From Sphingobacterium multivorum (GTDB lineage: Bacteria; Bacteroidota; Bacteroidia; Sphingobacteriales; Sphingobacteriaceae), in contig NZ_UAUU01000009.1 of NCBI RefSeq assembly GCF_900457465.1, forward strand, positions 1,054,001 through 1,118,000: DNA of 64,000 bases. The letters are read 5' to 3'. This document shows, in pieces, positions 17,778 through 26,605 of the stretch. Below the pieces are notes generated by a model. The model was given only the letters and a program-made list of their open reading frames with translations, did not search any database and was not told the DNA's origin. Each line of letters opens with the position of its first letter. The stretch's first letter is position 1. A program made the position numbers and the translations under genes.

Positions 17778-18536
17778 ATGGCAAAACAAGTAAGTTTAAT
17801 CAAATTAGAAGGGAACGTCGGGGACCTTTCCTTCTTTAAATCAAAAACAATCGGTTTTCAGGCTCGAATGAAAACCGGCGTCTCAGGCGACAGGATCGCC
17901 ACCGACCCTGCATTTGCCCGTACCCGTGAAAATGGCAGCGAATTTGGGCGTGCACAGCAGTATGGCAAGCTACTGAGGGATCTGCTGCGCGATGTGCTGT
18001 TCCAGAATTCGGATAGCAAATTCAGTCAACGCCTGGCCAGCAGGTTTCTAAAAGTGATTCAGAGCGATACGAAAAGCGCTCGTGGCGAACGTGTCCTGAC
18101 GCCCCAAAATTTAGTCATGCTGCAGCATCTCGAATGTAATGACCGAACAAAACTAGGGGATATTTCACTGGTACCGATTTCACTGGATTACGACCGGGTC
18201 AGCGGTGATGGGATACTGGAAAGCATGGGACTTATTCCGCACCTCAACATCGCTAAGCTACAGGGGGCCACACATGTGCGCTATACGATTGTGCTGCAAG
18301 AATTTAATGGCGACGACAGTGATCAGCGCCCTGTTATAAATAGGTCTTCCTACATTTCGTTGCGCGAAAATACGCCGATGGATCTGCAGCTGGTTGCCAA
18401 TTTGCAAGCCGATTCGGACAGATCAGTATTGCTATTGGCAGGAATGGAATATTTTCAGTTGGTCAACGGGGCATATTATCCGCTTTCAAATGGGCAATAC
18501 AATGCCCTTACTATTAAGCGGGTCTACGTGCCTTAA
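17778..18536 (+). CDS. hypothetical protein of the 'KSK..GF.AR' type, 252 residues
   Basis: The ATG at 17778 is preferred over an earlier frame start because the protein then begins MAKQVSLIKLEGNVGDLSFF, a start seen in Bacteroidota proteins of unknown function (from memory). Further landmarks: KSKTIGFQARMKTG, DPAFARTRENGSEFGRA, and a beta-rich C-terminal half. The N-terminal pattern (short glycine-rich strand, 'R..ENG.EFG' helix) recalls the DUF6266 proteins at 58441, which hold the same position in superlocus II. No signal peptide. Possibly a structural protein of a secreted or phage-derived particle; this is speculative. Confidence 0.6.
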   Translation: MAKQVSLIKLEGNVGDLSFFKSKTIGFQARMKTGVSGDRIATDPAFARTRENGSEFGRAQQYGKLLRDLLRDVLFQNSDSKFSQRLASRFLKVIQSDTKSARGERVLTPQNLVMLQHLECNDRTKLGDISLVPISLDYDRVSGDGILESMGLIPHLNIAKLQGATHVRYTIVLQEFNGDDSDQRPVINRSSYISLRENTPMDLQLVANLQADSDRSVLLLAGMEYFQLVNGAYYPLSNGQYNALTIKRVYVP

Positions 18537-18720
18537 AATTGGCGCAAACTGGCAGAATACGAGCCAATAATACTGAGCGGCGCTAAATCGGCACCTGCGT
18601 GCAAAGACTGTAGACAGCGGGGATTACGGCCCAAAGTCTGCGGTGCTTTGCTGGCTCGGTCCCTGCAATGTATTGGACGAATAGTTATTTCAAACAAAGA
18701 TTACCTGAAAACAAAAAAAA

Positions 18721-19125
18721 ATGTCTATCAAACATACCTTGCGGCTCCACCGGACTTATGGAGCCCAGGGCACCAATGGAACTTTATACTATAATAACCA
18801 AAAGATCTGTCATACTATCGAGCTGCCAGACCGAAACAATTTGCGCCGGTTGAGCTGTATTCCGGCTGGTACCTACAGGCTCAAGAAACATCAGTTCAGT
18901 AAAAATGGCGAGCAGATCGCCATCACCAACGTGCTGGGGCGTGAAGCTATCATGTTTCATCCAGCAAATGATGCCCTGCAGGATTTGCAGGGATGTATTG
19001 CGCCAGTGACAATGTTAACAGGTGAAGGGAAGGGGACGGAAAGCCGAAAAGCATTGATAAAGCTCAAGGCGCTTGTATATAGTCTTTGGGATATGGGGGA
19101 TGAAGTGTTTATCCAGATCAGCTGA
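18721..19125 (+). CDS. DUF5675 family protein
   Basis: The 134-residue protein matches DUF5675, a family often found in phage-like and lysis contexts. Landmarks are LRLHRTYGAQGTNGTLYYN, LSCIPAGTYRL, NVLGREAIMFHPAN, GCIAPV and a terminal KLKALVYSLWD segment. The fold is thought to act on or bind peptidoglycan, but no enzyme activity is established. It sits between the 252-residue protein and two tiny membrane-related genes, as an endolysin/holin cassette would. Confidence 0.82.
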   Translation: MSIKHTLRLHRTYGAQGTNGTLYYNNQKICHTIELPDRNNLRRLSCIPAGTYRLKKHQFSKNGEQIAITNVLGREAIMFHPANDALQDLQGCIAPVTMLTGEGKGTESRKALIKLKALVYSLWDMGDEVFIQIS

Positions 19126-19208
19126 TCAATGGAATGTCAATTTGAATAAATTTTAGTGAATAATGCCTTAAAGGGCTAACTGTCGAACAAATAAACAATT
19201 TTAGACGA

Positions 19209-19445
19209 ATGAAAAAAGCGATAAACAAAGTAAGTGCTATGCTACAAGTGCTGCTGCTGGCACCCATAAAATTGCCGGGCAAGTTGGTCAATGTATTAAA
19301 ATATATTGCCGTCGGCGTTGGCTTGTTGCAACGTGTATTGGATGAAGATAAATCAGATGCGCCGCCGCCGGCTCCTGATGTGCCGAAAAATTCAGCTGAT
19401 CTGACTGAACGAATGGGAGAGAGGAAACCGGACAATGAAAGCTAA
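19209..19445 (+). CDS. small hypothetical protein, 78 residues
   Basis: It has an amphipathic N-terminal half (ISKVSAM-type helix then LLLAPIKLPGKLVNVLKYIA) and a polar, Pro-rich tail (APPPAPDV-like). The end overlaps the start of the 58-codon frame at 19435 by 11 bases, so the two are translationally linked. No family recognised; a holin accessory is possible. Confidence 0.5.
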   Translation: MKKAINKVSAMLQVLLLAPIKLPGKLVNVLKYIAVGVGLLQRVLDEDKSDAPPPAPDVPKNSADLTERMGERKPDNES

Positions 19446-19611
19446 CGACATGCGTGTTGCCGCGCTCGGCGGAACACTTTGTTCTGTATGGGCAAGCATC
19501 TCATTTGGCGAGATTATCCAAACGATTCTGATGGCAATGCTAGGTACAATAGTCAGTTTCGCTACGGGATATCTGTTGGGCTGCCTGCGGCGGAAATGGT
19601 GTAAAAAATAA
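19435..19611 (+). CDS. holin-like small membrane protein, 58 residues
   Basis: The reading frame from ATG 19435 to TAA 19609-19611 encodes MKANDMRVAALGGTLCSVWA and one or two hydrophobic helices (EIIQTILMAMLGTIVSFATG, then YLLGCLRRKWCKK). The short length, the hydrophobic hairpin with a basic C-terminus and the place behind DUF5675 fit a holin. It overlaps the preceding frame by 11 bases. Confidence 0.65.
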   Translation: MKANDMRVAALGGTLCSVWASISFGEIIQTILMAMLGTIVSFATGYLLGCLRRKWCKK

Positions 19612-19670
19612 TTTTTGGCAGCTGTTTATCAGGCTGTTTGCATGGCCGGGATTCACATGTAATACAGCAC

Positions 19671-19704
19671 AAAGCCAGCCTGTTTCATGCAGCAGGCTGG
19701 CTTT
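19671..19704 (+). terminator. strong terminator between convergent operons
   Basis: A 12-bp stem (AAAGCCAGCCTG / CAGGCTGGCTTT) is followed by ATTTGT. It closes the lysis-like cassette and faces the leftward SusD gene. Confidence 0.85.
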
Positions 19705-19766
19705 ATTTGTAATACATTATTTAACCGTTAATGACCGCTCTCCTTCAAAGATGGCGCATGTCAATT

Positions 19767-21449
19767 TTAGTAACCCGGATTCTGTGCCAGATTGCTGTTG
19801 CCGGCAATAGCCTGGTTGGGTACGGGGAAACGATTCAGATGCGCGGATGTACTAGGATTATGGTCCCACCACTTTTCGGAGGTAAAAGCTTTCCAGCGGA
19901 TTAGATCTGTACGTCGTCGACCTTCCCCTAAAAACTCAATACTCCATTCATCCAGAATACGGTACTTGTCGATATTGGCGCTAGTCACGGGATTGGGATC
20001 GGCAGCATTGGTAAAGTTCCGTTTTCGAACGGTATTGAACAGTTCTGCCGCCTTTTCCTTGTTGCCTAATCTGTAATCACATTCGGCAAGCATATAGTAG
20101 ACTTCTGCGAGTCGGATAATCGGCATATCGGCTCCCCAGCGTAAAGTATTGTTGGCGAGATTTGGGATCGGCACTTTCACTAGGCGTACGCCTGTATTTT
20201 CTTCTCCCTCAGACATTTTGGATGGCAGCTGATCTATAGAACTATATTTTTTTCCTGGCCCAACTTCCGAAAAGCGACCGACCTGATCGACAAAGTTCAG
20301 GGGCTTGTCTTTATATTCCTCACCGCCAAGAATAGCCTCGCCGGTAGGTGTTTTATGTGGACCTACGATAAACATGCCCTCGTATTGGTCTGTACTATGA
20401 TAGACGTAAGGTGCCTTGCGCAGATCACCCTGGTCGAAGGTTTCAAAAGGTGAACCTAACTTAAAGTCTGTAGTATAGAGCGAGCCGTTTGGTTTCCTGG
20501 ATGGCGTCAGGTGGGCCCCATTATTGCCGCCCATGTCCTGTGCAAAGAACTGCTTGGTATTGTAATGGTAGAAGTCTGCGTAAAACCAATTGTACTCCAG
20601 CATCTTGAATTCGGAAGGCATAGACCAGATAATCTCGGGCGATTCATTGTTTTTAAATCCATGGACTCCGTTCCATTTTGTATCTAGCGCATAGTCGCCA
20701 TAAACCTTGTTCACAATATCCTGCGCTAGCTTTTGGCTTTCAGCATACATCGCTTTGCCAATATAGGCTTCTGCATTGAAGTAGAGCTGCGCCAGCATGG
20801 CTGCCGCTGCCGCTTTTCGGATAGCCCCTTCTTCCTTGTCGCCCGCCTTCTTTGCCGGAAGATTTTCAATAGCGGCTTTGAGCAGCTTTTCGATATGTGC
20901 AAACAATTCCTGATCAGTATTGCGCGGTAGGGATTCCTGGTCTAAGGATTCGAAAATGGGCATCCCGCCGAAATAATCCAATCCACGCAAATAGAAATAA
21001 GCGATCAGTGCATCCAGCTGGGCGAGGTCTGCAGCTTTGCGTTCTTCGCTCAGTGCAAATTTGCCGTAGTCAAATTTGCTCAGGTCGCTCTTGGTATCAA
21101 GTGCCAGGGCAACCCCCATCAGGGTTCCGCGCCAGCTTCCCGATACCCAGCTGTCATCCGCCGTCCAACAGTGGTAATGATAACGTTCATTCTCCCCGCC
21201 ATTATACCAATGCCGGCCCTTGGTGGTAATGGCAAAATTGTCTGCTGTATATTCCTGTAGGCGCCAGCAATCTTCGCCCATATACCATTTGGCATGGGTA
21301 AATGGTCTAAACAGGGCCGCCTTAATATCTTTCTCACTCTTGAAAAAAGTGTCCGGTGTGACCGAACTATAAAATTCTTGATCCAATTTGGTGCATCCGG
21401 AAAGCAATAATGCTACGGATAATGTTGCTATGGAGATGTATTTTTTCAT
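19767..21449 (-). CDS. SusD/RagB-family outer-membrane lipoprotein
   Basis: The 560-residue protein starts at 21449 (MKKYISIATLSVALLLSGC), with a clean lipobox, and is complete to NSNLAQNPGY, the classic SusD ending. TPR-like helices are visible (AAAAAMLAQLYFNAEAYIGK) and the C-terminal RLAEVYYMLAECDYRLGN and WSIEFLGEGRRRTDLIRWK are typical. The SusC partner directly upstream is truncated, so the SusD is probably orphaned and unexpressed unless a new promoter arose. Confidence 0.9.
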   Translation of the reverse strand: MKKYISIATLSVALLLSGCTKLDQEFYSSVTPDTFFKSEKDIKAALFRPFTHAKWYMGEDCWRLQEYTADNFAITTKGRHWYNGGENERYHYHCWTADDSWVSGSWRGTLMGVALALDTKSDLSKFDYGKFALSEERKAADLAQLDALIAYFYLRGLDYFGGMPIFESLDQESLPRNTDQELFAHIEKLLKAAIENLPAKKAGDKEEGAIRKAAAAAMLAQLYFNAEAYIGKAMYAESQKLAQDIVNKVYGDYALDTKWNGVHGFKNNESPEIIWSMPSEFKMLEYNWFYADFYHYNTKQFFAQDMGGNNGAHLTPSRKPNGSLYTTDFKLGSPFETFDQGDLRKAPYVYHSTDQYEGMFIVGPHKTPTGEAILGGEEYKDKPLNFVDQVGRFSEVGPGKKYSSIDQLPSKMSEGEENTGVRLVKVPIPNLANNTLRWGADMPIIRLAEVYYMLAECDYRLGNKEKAAELFNTVRKRNFTNAADPNPVTSANIDKYRILDEWSIEFLGEGRRRTDLIRWKAFTSEKWWDHNPSTSAHLNRFPVPNQAIAGNSNLAQNPGY

Positions 21450-21465
21450 GTTTGTCATGCTAGCT

Positions 21466-22620
21466 TTAAAAATTTACTTGTAATCCCATCATAAAAGTCC
21501 TGGTCTTCGGATAGACATTGCGCTCTTCAAATCCCGGTTCAAGGCCATTGATATTGACTTCTGGATCCAGGCCACTATAGTTTGTAAACACAAAAAGGTC
21601 GCGTGCAGTGGCATAGATACGCATTGATTTCAATGGTTTGATCCAGTTTTGGTTAAAGCGATAACCGATATTCAGTGCGTCAACTTTGAGAAAAGTACCT
21701 TTCTCTAACCAGTAGTCGCTCAGCTCTTTTTCACCCTTGATATTCTTATGTTTGTCGTATGCCTCTTCCAGTACATTCTGTCCTTTTACATTGGGTAGGC
21801 TGTAGTACATATTGATCATATTGAATACATCATGGCCGATCCAGCTGCGCATATAGATGCTTGCATCCCAGTTTTTATAGCTGAACTGGTTGTTCCAGGA
21901 AAGCTGTAAGGTTGGGATGGCATTGCCGACAAAGGATTTGTCAACTACGGTCTTGTTGCGGTCCCGCACATCAAAGGCATTTCCGTCCTTATCATAGAGT
22001 TTCCAGTAACCGTCGTCCGTAAATCCGGCAAATTTCCAGAGGTAGAACTGGCCAATATCCTCGCCGGGATATAACCTGACAGCCGAACCTGGTGAGCCGG
22101 GAGCCGGAAAGTCCTTCCGGTCAGTAAAGGTCTGGCTTCCCCATAAGGTATTGAGCCTGCTTTTATTATGCGAAGCGACAATGCTGGTGGTATAGTTGAA
22201 ATTGTCATTGTCTACGGCTTTAAAATTCAGTTCAAACTCATATCCCGTATTTTGCATGCTGCCCACATTCATGGTGGTTTTATCGTGGATTGCTGGCGGC
22301 TGGGATACGCTGATATCGTAAATCAGATCATCGATCTTGCGTTTGTAGATATCAAAACGGCCGCTTAAACGATTGTTCAGTACCGTGAAATCTAAACCAA
22401 GGTTGTATTCTTTTTTGACCTCCCATTTGATATCAGGATTTTGGTTGTGCATTACACCGTAGGTTCTGAACCATTTCCCGTCCTGCAAAAACCAGGTGTC
22501 GGCGCTATACATCCGTGTGGCAACTTTTGCATCGAATCCTTCATTACCCGTTTCGCCGTAGCCTGCACGCAGTTTTAAATCATTGATAAATGTAACATCC
22601 CTTAGGAAAGGTTCTTGGGC
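21466..22620 (-). pseudogene. SusC C-terminal barrel only, fused to a sigma-factor fragment
   Basis: Reading leftwards from about 22620, the frame begins EPFLRDVTFINDLKLRAGYG and continues to QVNF. This is the last third of a SusC barrel (about 385 residues); the plug and first 600 residues are gone. Upstream it abuts a broken ECF sigma gene in another frame (junction in TCCTGGCCCAAGAA, about 22610-22625). A single deletion from inside the sigma gene to inside susC would explain it and would also have removed the anti-sigma gene that normally lies between. Confidence 0.85.
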
Positions 22621-22880
22621 CAGGACTTGAAAGCTCGATTTGGATCTATCGTGGATCTTTTTTGCCAGACTTTCAGGAATACATCTTGCACGATCTCTTC
22701 GCTGACCTGTCTATCTTTAACCATTCGAAAGATAGTGGAAAATAAGGCGTGGCTATACTGGTCATATAAAGTAAAAAAAGCGTGTTCGTCTCCATCGGAA
22801 AGCGCAATCAATAGCTTATTATTTGCAGTGGTGTCCATCGTAAACTTTTCAAAAGGGCAGATAGTATGCTGTTTAAACAA
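22602..22880 (-). pseudogene. ECF sigma factor, region 2 fragment
   Basis: About 86 residues of an ECF sigma-70 factor: LIALSDGDEHAFFTLYDQYS, IFRMVKDRQVSEEIVQDVFLK and VWQKRSTIDPNRAFKSW, which is region 2. The frame then runs into foreign sequence (PKNLS, stop) at the susC junction, and region 4 is absent. Such sigma factors normally sit before a FecR anti-sigma gene and susCD. A start at the internal Met (22838) is also possible. Confidence 0.85.
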
Positions 22881-22917
22881 CTAATCAGCGATCAAATTTA
22901 CAAATTTCAACTTAATA

Positions 22918-23050
22918 TTAAGGGCGATAGCTTTCATACAGGTATTTATATGCAGTTAGCGTTTTAAGATTAAAATGGTATACGATATGAATGCCTGTGT
23001 AGAGAATCCACCCCAAGCTTCCGATCAAGTAATAAGGGAGTTGGGGAATA
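22918..23050 (-). pseudogene. C-terminal remnant of a membrane protein
   Basis: The leftward frame encodes QLPYYLIGSLGWILYTGIHI, then VYHFNLKTLTAYKYLYESYR and a stop at 22918-22920. It has one hydrophobic helix and no start codon. The family is not recognised. It lies between the broken sigma gene and the XRE gene. Confidence 0.35.
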
Positions 23051-23061
23051 AGGTGGAAGTT

Positions 23062-23391
23062 TCAATCCTTATACAACTGACCATAGAGATCGATAACTTT
23101 TTTCTGAAGCTGGATTATTTTCTCCTCCCGTTCTTTCAGCTTTTGCTGAATTGAAGTTATTCCGTCAACATAATCATTTAACTGATCTGTTTCTGAAAAA
23201 GATAAAAGCTGCACCGCTGTCAAATTAAATAACTTGCCGATCTGGATTAATCTCGAGAGATTAATATCGGTAATGCCTGTTTCCATTTTTGAAAATGCGG
23301 GAATGGAAATTCCTAGTTTGTTTGCCACATCCTGTTGGCTCCAACCTTTTTGGTGGCGAAGTAACCTGATTTTTTTTCCTACTTTATTCAT
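23062..23391 (-). CDS. XRE-family regulator with C-terminal coiled coil
   Basis: The 109-residue protein starts with a canonical Cro/CI HTH: GKKIRLLRHQKGWSQQDVAN, KLGISIPAFSKMETG, INLSRLIQIGKLFNLTAVQL. A short coiled coil follows (about 78-108). It has the same architecture as the proteins at 6595 and 45596 but a clearer HTH and no close sequence match. No obvious target is adjacent. Confidence 0.88.
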   Translation of the reverse strand: MNKVGKKIRLLRHQKGWSQQDVANKLGISIPAFSKMETGITDINLSRLIQIGKLFNLTAVQLLSFSETDQLNDYVDGITSIQQKLKEREEKIIQLQKKVIDLYGQLYKD

Positions 23392-23514
23392 TTTAAACTT
23401 TCTTAAAGGTTAAGATACGAAAAAAGGCCTGAAAGAATGGCATCATTTCTGTTGCATTAATTTTTTAGAGTTCTCCTATATTTATTCATTCACGATTGCT
23501 AAATTTCTTTCTGT

Positions 23515-23655
23515 ATGCCTTTTGATGAGCACTTTTTGCTGTCGGTTCTGGAACGGTCTCCTTTAGCTACGGTTATTTATGATAGTGAGGACCTCAATAT
23601 TGCTTTTGCCAACAGGCAATGCTGGATACATGGCATGCAAGCAGCTCAATTTTAG
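23515..23655 (+). pseudogene. PAS sensor kinase, N-terminal stub
   Basis: The 46-codon frame MPFDEHFLLSVLERSPLATV, IYDSEDLNIAFANRQ matches the start of the histidine kinase at 30564 (NFLMSVLEQCPSAIAIFDSK, ELNIAFVSQG). It stops at 23653-23655 and nothing homologous follows. This is a truncated duplicate. Confidence 0.6.
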
Positions 23656-23682
23656 GGCAAAAATATCTTTAAATTTTTTAGC

Positions 23683-23734
23683 AAAGAAATCCTTATTTAA
23701 AATATGATGATTATTTTTAAATAAGGATTTCTTT
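23683..23734. repeat. 19-bp perfect inverted repeat upstream of fic
   Basis: Arms 23683-23701 (AAAGAAATCCTTATTTAAA) and 23716-23734, loop 14 bases. It lies 69 bases before the Fic gene. There is no T run of note beyond TTTATTTAATTTT. It could be an operator, a terminator for the stub, or an end of a lost element. Confidence 0.6.
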
Positions 23735-23802
23735 ATTTAATTTTGTAAAGCCAAATTTTAATAAGTATTTATTCTATTTAGTTTTTATTGTAAACTTAGT
23801 CC

Positions 23803-24924
23803 ATGAAAGATTTCAAATCGGGAAATTATATCAATCAAGGCTATTATAAAAGTTTTCAGCCCACTGAACTTAATAAACAATGGCTATTGGATGATATGGA
23901 AATACAACAGTTGCTTTCAAATGCCGATCGGCAGATGGGACGCTTAGATATGTATTCTGAATACATTCCTAATATTGATTTGTTTATTAGCATGCATGTG
24001 GCTAAGGAAGCAACACAAAGTAGTAAGATTGAAGGTACACAAACTAATATAGAAGATGCTTTTTTAGATAAAGAAGATTTAGTAGTTGAACGTAGAGACG
24101 ATTGGGTAGAAGTTCATAATTATATTGATGCAATGAACCAAGCAATTAAAAAACTAAACGCATTGCCTTTTTCATCAAGATTAATTCGTGATACCCATCG
24201 AATTTTATTGCACAGTGTGCGTGGTGAGCATAAATTACCTGGGGAATTTCGAACGAGTCAAAATTGGATCGGTGGAGCGACTATCAACGATGCCACTATT
24301 ATACCACCAGTGCATTCTTCTATTCCTGAATTAATGAATGATTTGGAGAAGTTCGCACATAATGAAGAATATTTTTTCCCTGATTTGTTGAAGGTTGCAT
24401 TGATTCATTATCAATTTGAAACTATTCACCCATTTCTTGATGGTAATGGCCGTGTAGGGCGTTTATTGATTACGCTTTATTTAGTAGATAAAGGAATTCT
24501 TAAAAAGCCTATTTTATACCTCTCGGATTTTTTTGAACGGAACCGAGGGTTGTATTATGATAATTTAATGCGTGTTCGTACGCACAATGACATCAAGCAA
24601 TGGTTGAAGTTTTTTCTGGTAGGCATCATAGAAACTGCAAAGAATGGAATTGCAACATTTGATGCAATTCTCAAATTAAAAAAGGAAAAAGAAGAAATAA
24701 TTCAGAAGAATAGCACAAGAAGTCACCATATACTCAATATTTTAGACCACTTATATCAACGCCCAATCATTAACGCGCAACAGGTGTTAGAGTTTACTGG
24801 CGTATCTATGCCAACTGCCTACAAAATAATTGATGAAATGAAACAATACCATATCTTAAAAGAAATGACTGGGGGGAAAAGAGGACAAATATTTATGTTT
24901 GATCCATATATTAAGTTATTTTAG
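23803..24924 (+). CDS. Fic family AMP-transferase with winged-helix tail
   Basis: Fic enzymes transfer AMP (or related groups) from a nucleotide to hydroxyl side chains of target proteins. The 373-residue protein has an N-terminal inhibitory motif SSKIEG (73-78, E77 expected to block ATP), the Fic core with catalytic HPFLDGNGRVGR (209-220, His209), the flap region around GEFRTSQNWIGG, and a C-terminal winged helix (about 310-373). It is therefore a class II, self-inhibited Fic protein of the type common in Bacteroidota. No antitoxin gene is needed or seen. It stands alone between remnants, with an inverted repeat upstream. Confidence 0.92.
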   Translation: MKDFKSGNYINQGYYKSFQPTELNKQWLLDDMEIQQLLSNADRQMGRLDMYSEYIPNIDLFISMHVAKEATQSSKIEGTQTNIEDAFLDKEDLVVERRDDWVEVHNYIDAMNQAIKKLNALPFSSRLIRDTHRILLHSVRGEHKLPGEFRTSQNWIGGATINDATIIPPVHSSIPELMNDLEKFAHNEEYFFPDLLKVALIHYQFETIHPFLDGNGRVGRLLITLYLVDKGILKKPILYLSDFFERNRGLYYDNLMRVRTHNDIKQWLKFFLVGIIETAKNGIATFDAILKLKKEKEEIIQKNSTRSHHILNILDHLYQRPIINAQQVLEFTGVSMPTAYKIIDEMKQYHILKEMTGGKRGQIFMFDPYIKLF

Positions 24925-25055
24925 TAGGAATATTGAAGATTAAATTCAATAAAATCGTATAAAGATTTTTTAGTTTTTTTAGGAGTTTTCTTATTATAAA
25001 GGATAAAGAAATTAGATAGTAAATTTCCTCTATAAATTGTTGTTCTGGTAGAGGA

Positions 25056-25319
25056 GTGATCGATAAATTGCTTTTTGTAGGCAATTTATCTAAGTTTGAA
25101 AAAGAAATTAAAACAAAAATAGGAAGGAGCGATACAATGGGCACTCAAGAATATTTATTAGATAAAGCTGAAAAAAAAGGAATTCAGAAAGGTAAGCTTG
25201 AAGGCAGAATGGAAGGTAAGATTGAAATGCTTAGGGAGTTAGGTTTTACTATTGCTGAGATTTGCCAAAAGCTCTGCCTGGCTAAACCTGAGGTTGAGAA
25301 ATATTTCAAAGGAGTATAG
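25056..25319 (+). pseudogene. Rpn-family nuclease C-terminus (copy 2), possible RpnS-like product from 25137
   Basis: Rpn proteins are PD-(D/E)XK nucleases. Here only the C-terminal region remains (KFEKEIKTKIGRSDTMGTQE onward). An internal ATG at 25137 is preceded by AGGAAGGAG at good spacing and would give a 60-residue product starting MGTQEYLLDKAEKKGIQKGK, with a charged repeat helix and end LAKPEVEKYFKGV. In E. coli, internal starts in rpn genes yield small RpnS proteins that inhibit the nuclease; this fragment keeps just that part. Function is inferred. Confidence 0.7.
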
Positions 25320-25363
25320 AAGTTTTAATAAAGTACTCTTAAAATTTATAGATATTTATTTTG

Positions 25364-25386
25364 AGCCATTTCCGGAAGGGAGTGGC
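25364..25386 (+). terminator. intrinsic terminator behind Rpn copy 2
   Basis: AGCCATTTCC / AGGGAGTGGCT stem followed by TTTTATTTT. Confidence 0.8.
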
Positions 25387-25492
25387 TTTTATTTTAAGGA
25401 TGATTGCTCAAAAAAACTCCCCTTTCGTCGCTGATAAAAGAGGAGAAACTTTATAAATTTAAATTATGAAAAATCTTATCGTTAATAATAAC

Positions 25493-25549
25493 GCGCTCTA
25501 ATGAATTAAGACGCTTCGCTAGATGTTGGTATATCTCAACCGGCAAATC
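25493..25549 (+). ncRNA. dispersed hairpin motif with CAACCGGC tail (copy 2)
   Basis: Stem GCG.TCTAAT / ATTAAGACGC, then TTCGCTAGATGTTGGT and CTCAACCGGCAAATC. Same layout as copy 1 with a different stem. Confidence 0.5.
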
Positions 25550-25620
25550 CAATTTAAGAATAATTTGCTGAAATTGAAAAATTAAAATATCTTTTTGCTG
25601 TGTATTATTTTGGATCTTTC

Positions 25621-25683
25621 CTAGCTTAATCCAATTACTGGACGCTCTCCCTCTCCGTAAAAGTAGTCGAAAAGTTGATAAGA
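25621..25683 (-). pseudogene. XRE regulator tail remnant
   Basis: The last 20 codons of an XRE gene: SYQLFDYFYGEGERPVIGLS then TAG. It matches the ends of the XRE genes at 6301 and 45289. Only the tail survives, behind the Rpn copy, and the same pairing is seen at 6.3 and 45.3 kb. More decayed tails lie at about 43400-43450 and 43735-43800. Confidence 0.55.
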
Positions 25684-25706
25684 TGTGCTTTTAAAGACGA
25701 GTAAAA

Positions 25707-26000
25707 CTAAATTACCGCCATTAAGTTATCAAGACCATTTTCTTTAAAAGCTTGCTTATCAATTTTATTCGGGTAAAATTTTGACAATAACATTTGAATC
25801 AAAGAAAAGCTCTGTTCAGATTGGACCTTGGGAGCGGCAAGTGCATCTATGAGCTGAGCCATTAATTTTAATTTCTTTGCTTCATATTGTGAGGCCATAA
25901 ATTCGTTACTTTCTACATTTTTGTGCAATAGAATAATGGCGTCAATTCTCTTGATTTCATCAACAAGGTCCATCAATTTATATAATTCTATATTTTTCAT
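25707..26000 (-). CDS. hypothetical protein downstream of a nucleotidyltransferase-like gene
   Basis: The 97-residue protein is helical and charged (LYKLMDLVDEIKRIDAIILL, EAKKLKLMAQLIDALAA), with no signal or membrane segment. It starts 19 bases after the stop of the broken nucleotidyltransferase gene on the same strand, so the two form a pair. I do not recognise the family. A toxin-antitoxin or immunity pair is conceivable, but nothing in the sequence proves it. Confidence 0.6.
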   Translation of the reverse strand: MKNIELYKLMDLVDEIKRIDAIILLHKNVESNEFMASQYEAKKLKLMAQLIDALAAPKVQSEQSFSLIQMLLSKFYPNKIDKQAFKENGLDNLMAVI

Positions 26001-26018
26001 TCTACCTTCAATTAACGA

Positions 26019-26502
26019 TTACAGAATAATCTCAACAAATCCCTTTGGAACTTTTACTCCATTCCTATTTCGTTTATTTTTATCAAATTTGTCCATCCAA
26101 TACATCTCGTCTCCAATATAAAGTGGATATTTAGTATGAGTTCGCGGATATACTTTTACGATATAAGCATCTAACCCAAATTTAGCTAAAGAATTTTGGA
26201 TATTTAAAATCCTGCAAAAACTGTTCCTTTTGATCAATAATATCATAATTAATGAAAGTGACCAGATCCAAATCGTTAGGCTCTTTCTTCTTGGTCGCAA
26301 ATGAACCATTTATCCAACAGATCAGCTCCGCACCATCTATTGTATCTTGCAGATTTGAGGTGTATCTTGAGAAAGATTCATATAGAGACGCTCGAATTGG
26401 GGTGGCGATTTCCTCAACAAAAACCTTGTGAAACAGCTCTAAAGAACATCTAATATTGCTGTTGGGCACAAGATTGCCTCTCGTGTCAAAATTTAGTGTC
26501 AT
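26019..26502 (-). pseudogene. minimal nucleotidyltransferase-like protein (DUF6932-type), frameshifted
   Basis: The first part contains GSFATKKKEPNDLDLVTF, which fits the nucleotidyltransferase signature GS..(7-9)..DxD. The frame breaks near 26200, where one base would join EQFLQDFK to QNSLAKFGLDAYIVKVYP, and the protein continues to GVKVPKGFVEIIL. Restored length is about 160 residues, usual for minimal nucleotidyltransferases. The gene precedes a 97-residue partner. Homopolymers near the break leave open a sequencing error. Confidence 0.6.
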
Positions 26503-26605
26503 AATAGTAATCTTTTTATTTTACATCCTCAGCAGCGGGTAACATGTCTTATAATTGGTCTTTGCTGCTGTCATAGAAGTATTTAAAAAATCATTAATAA
26601 TTTAA

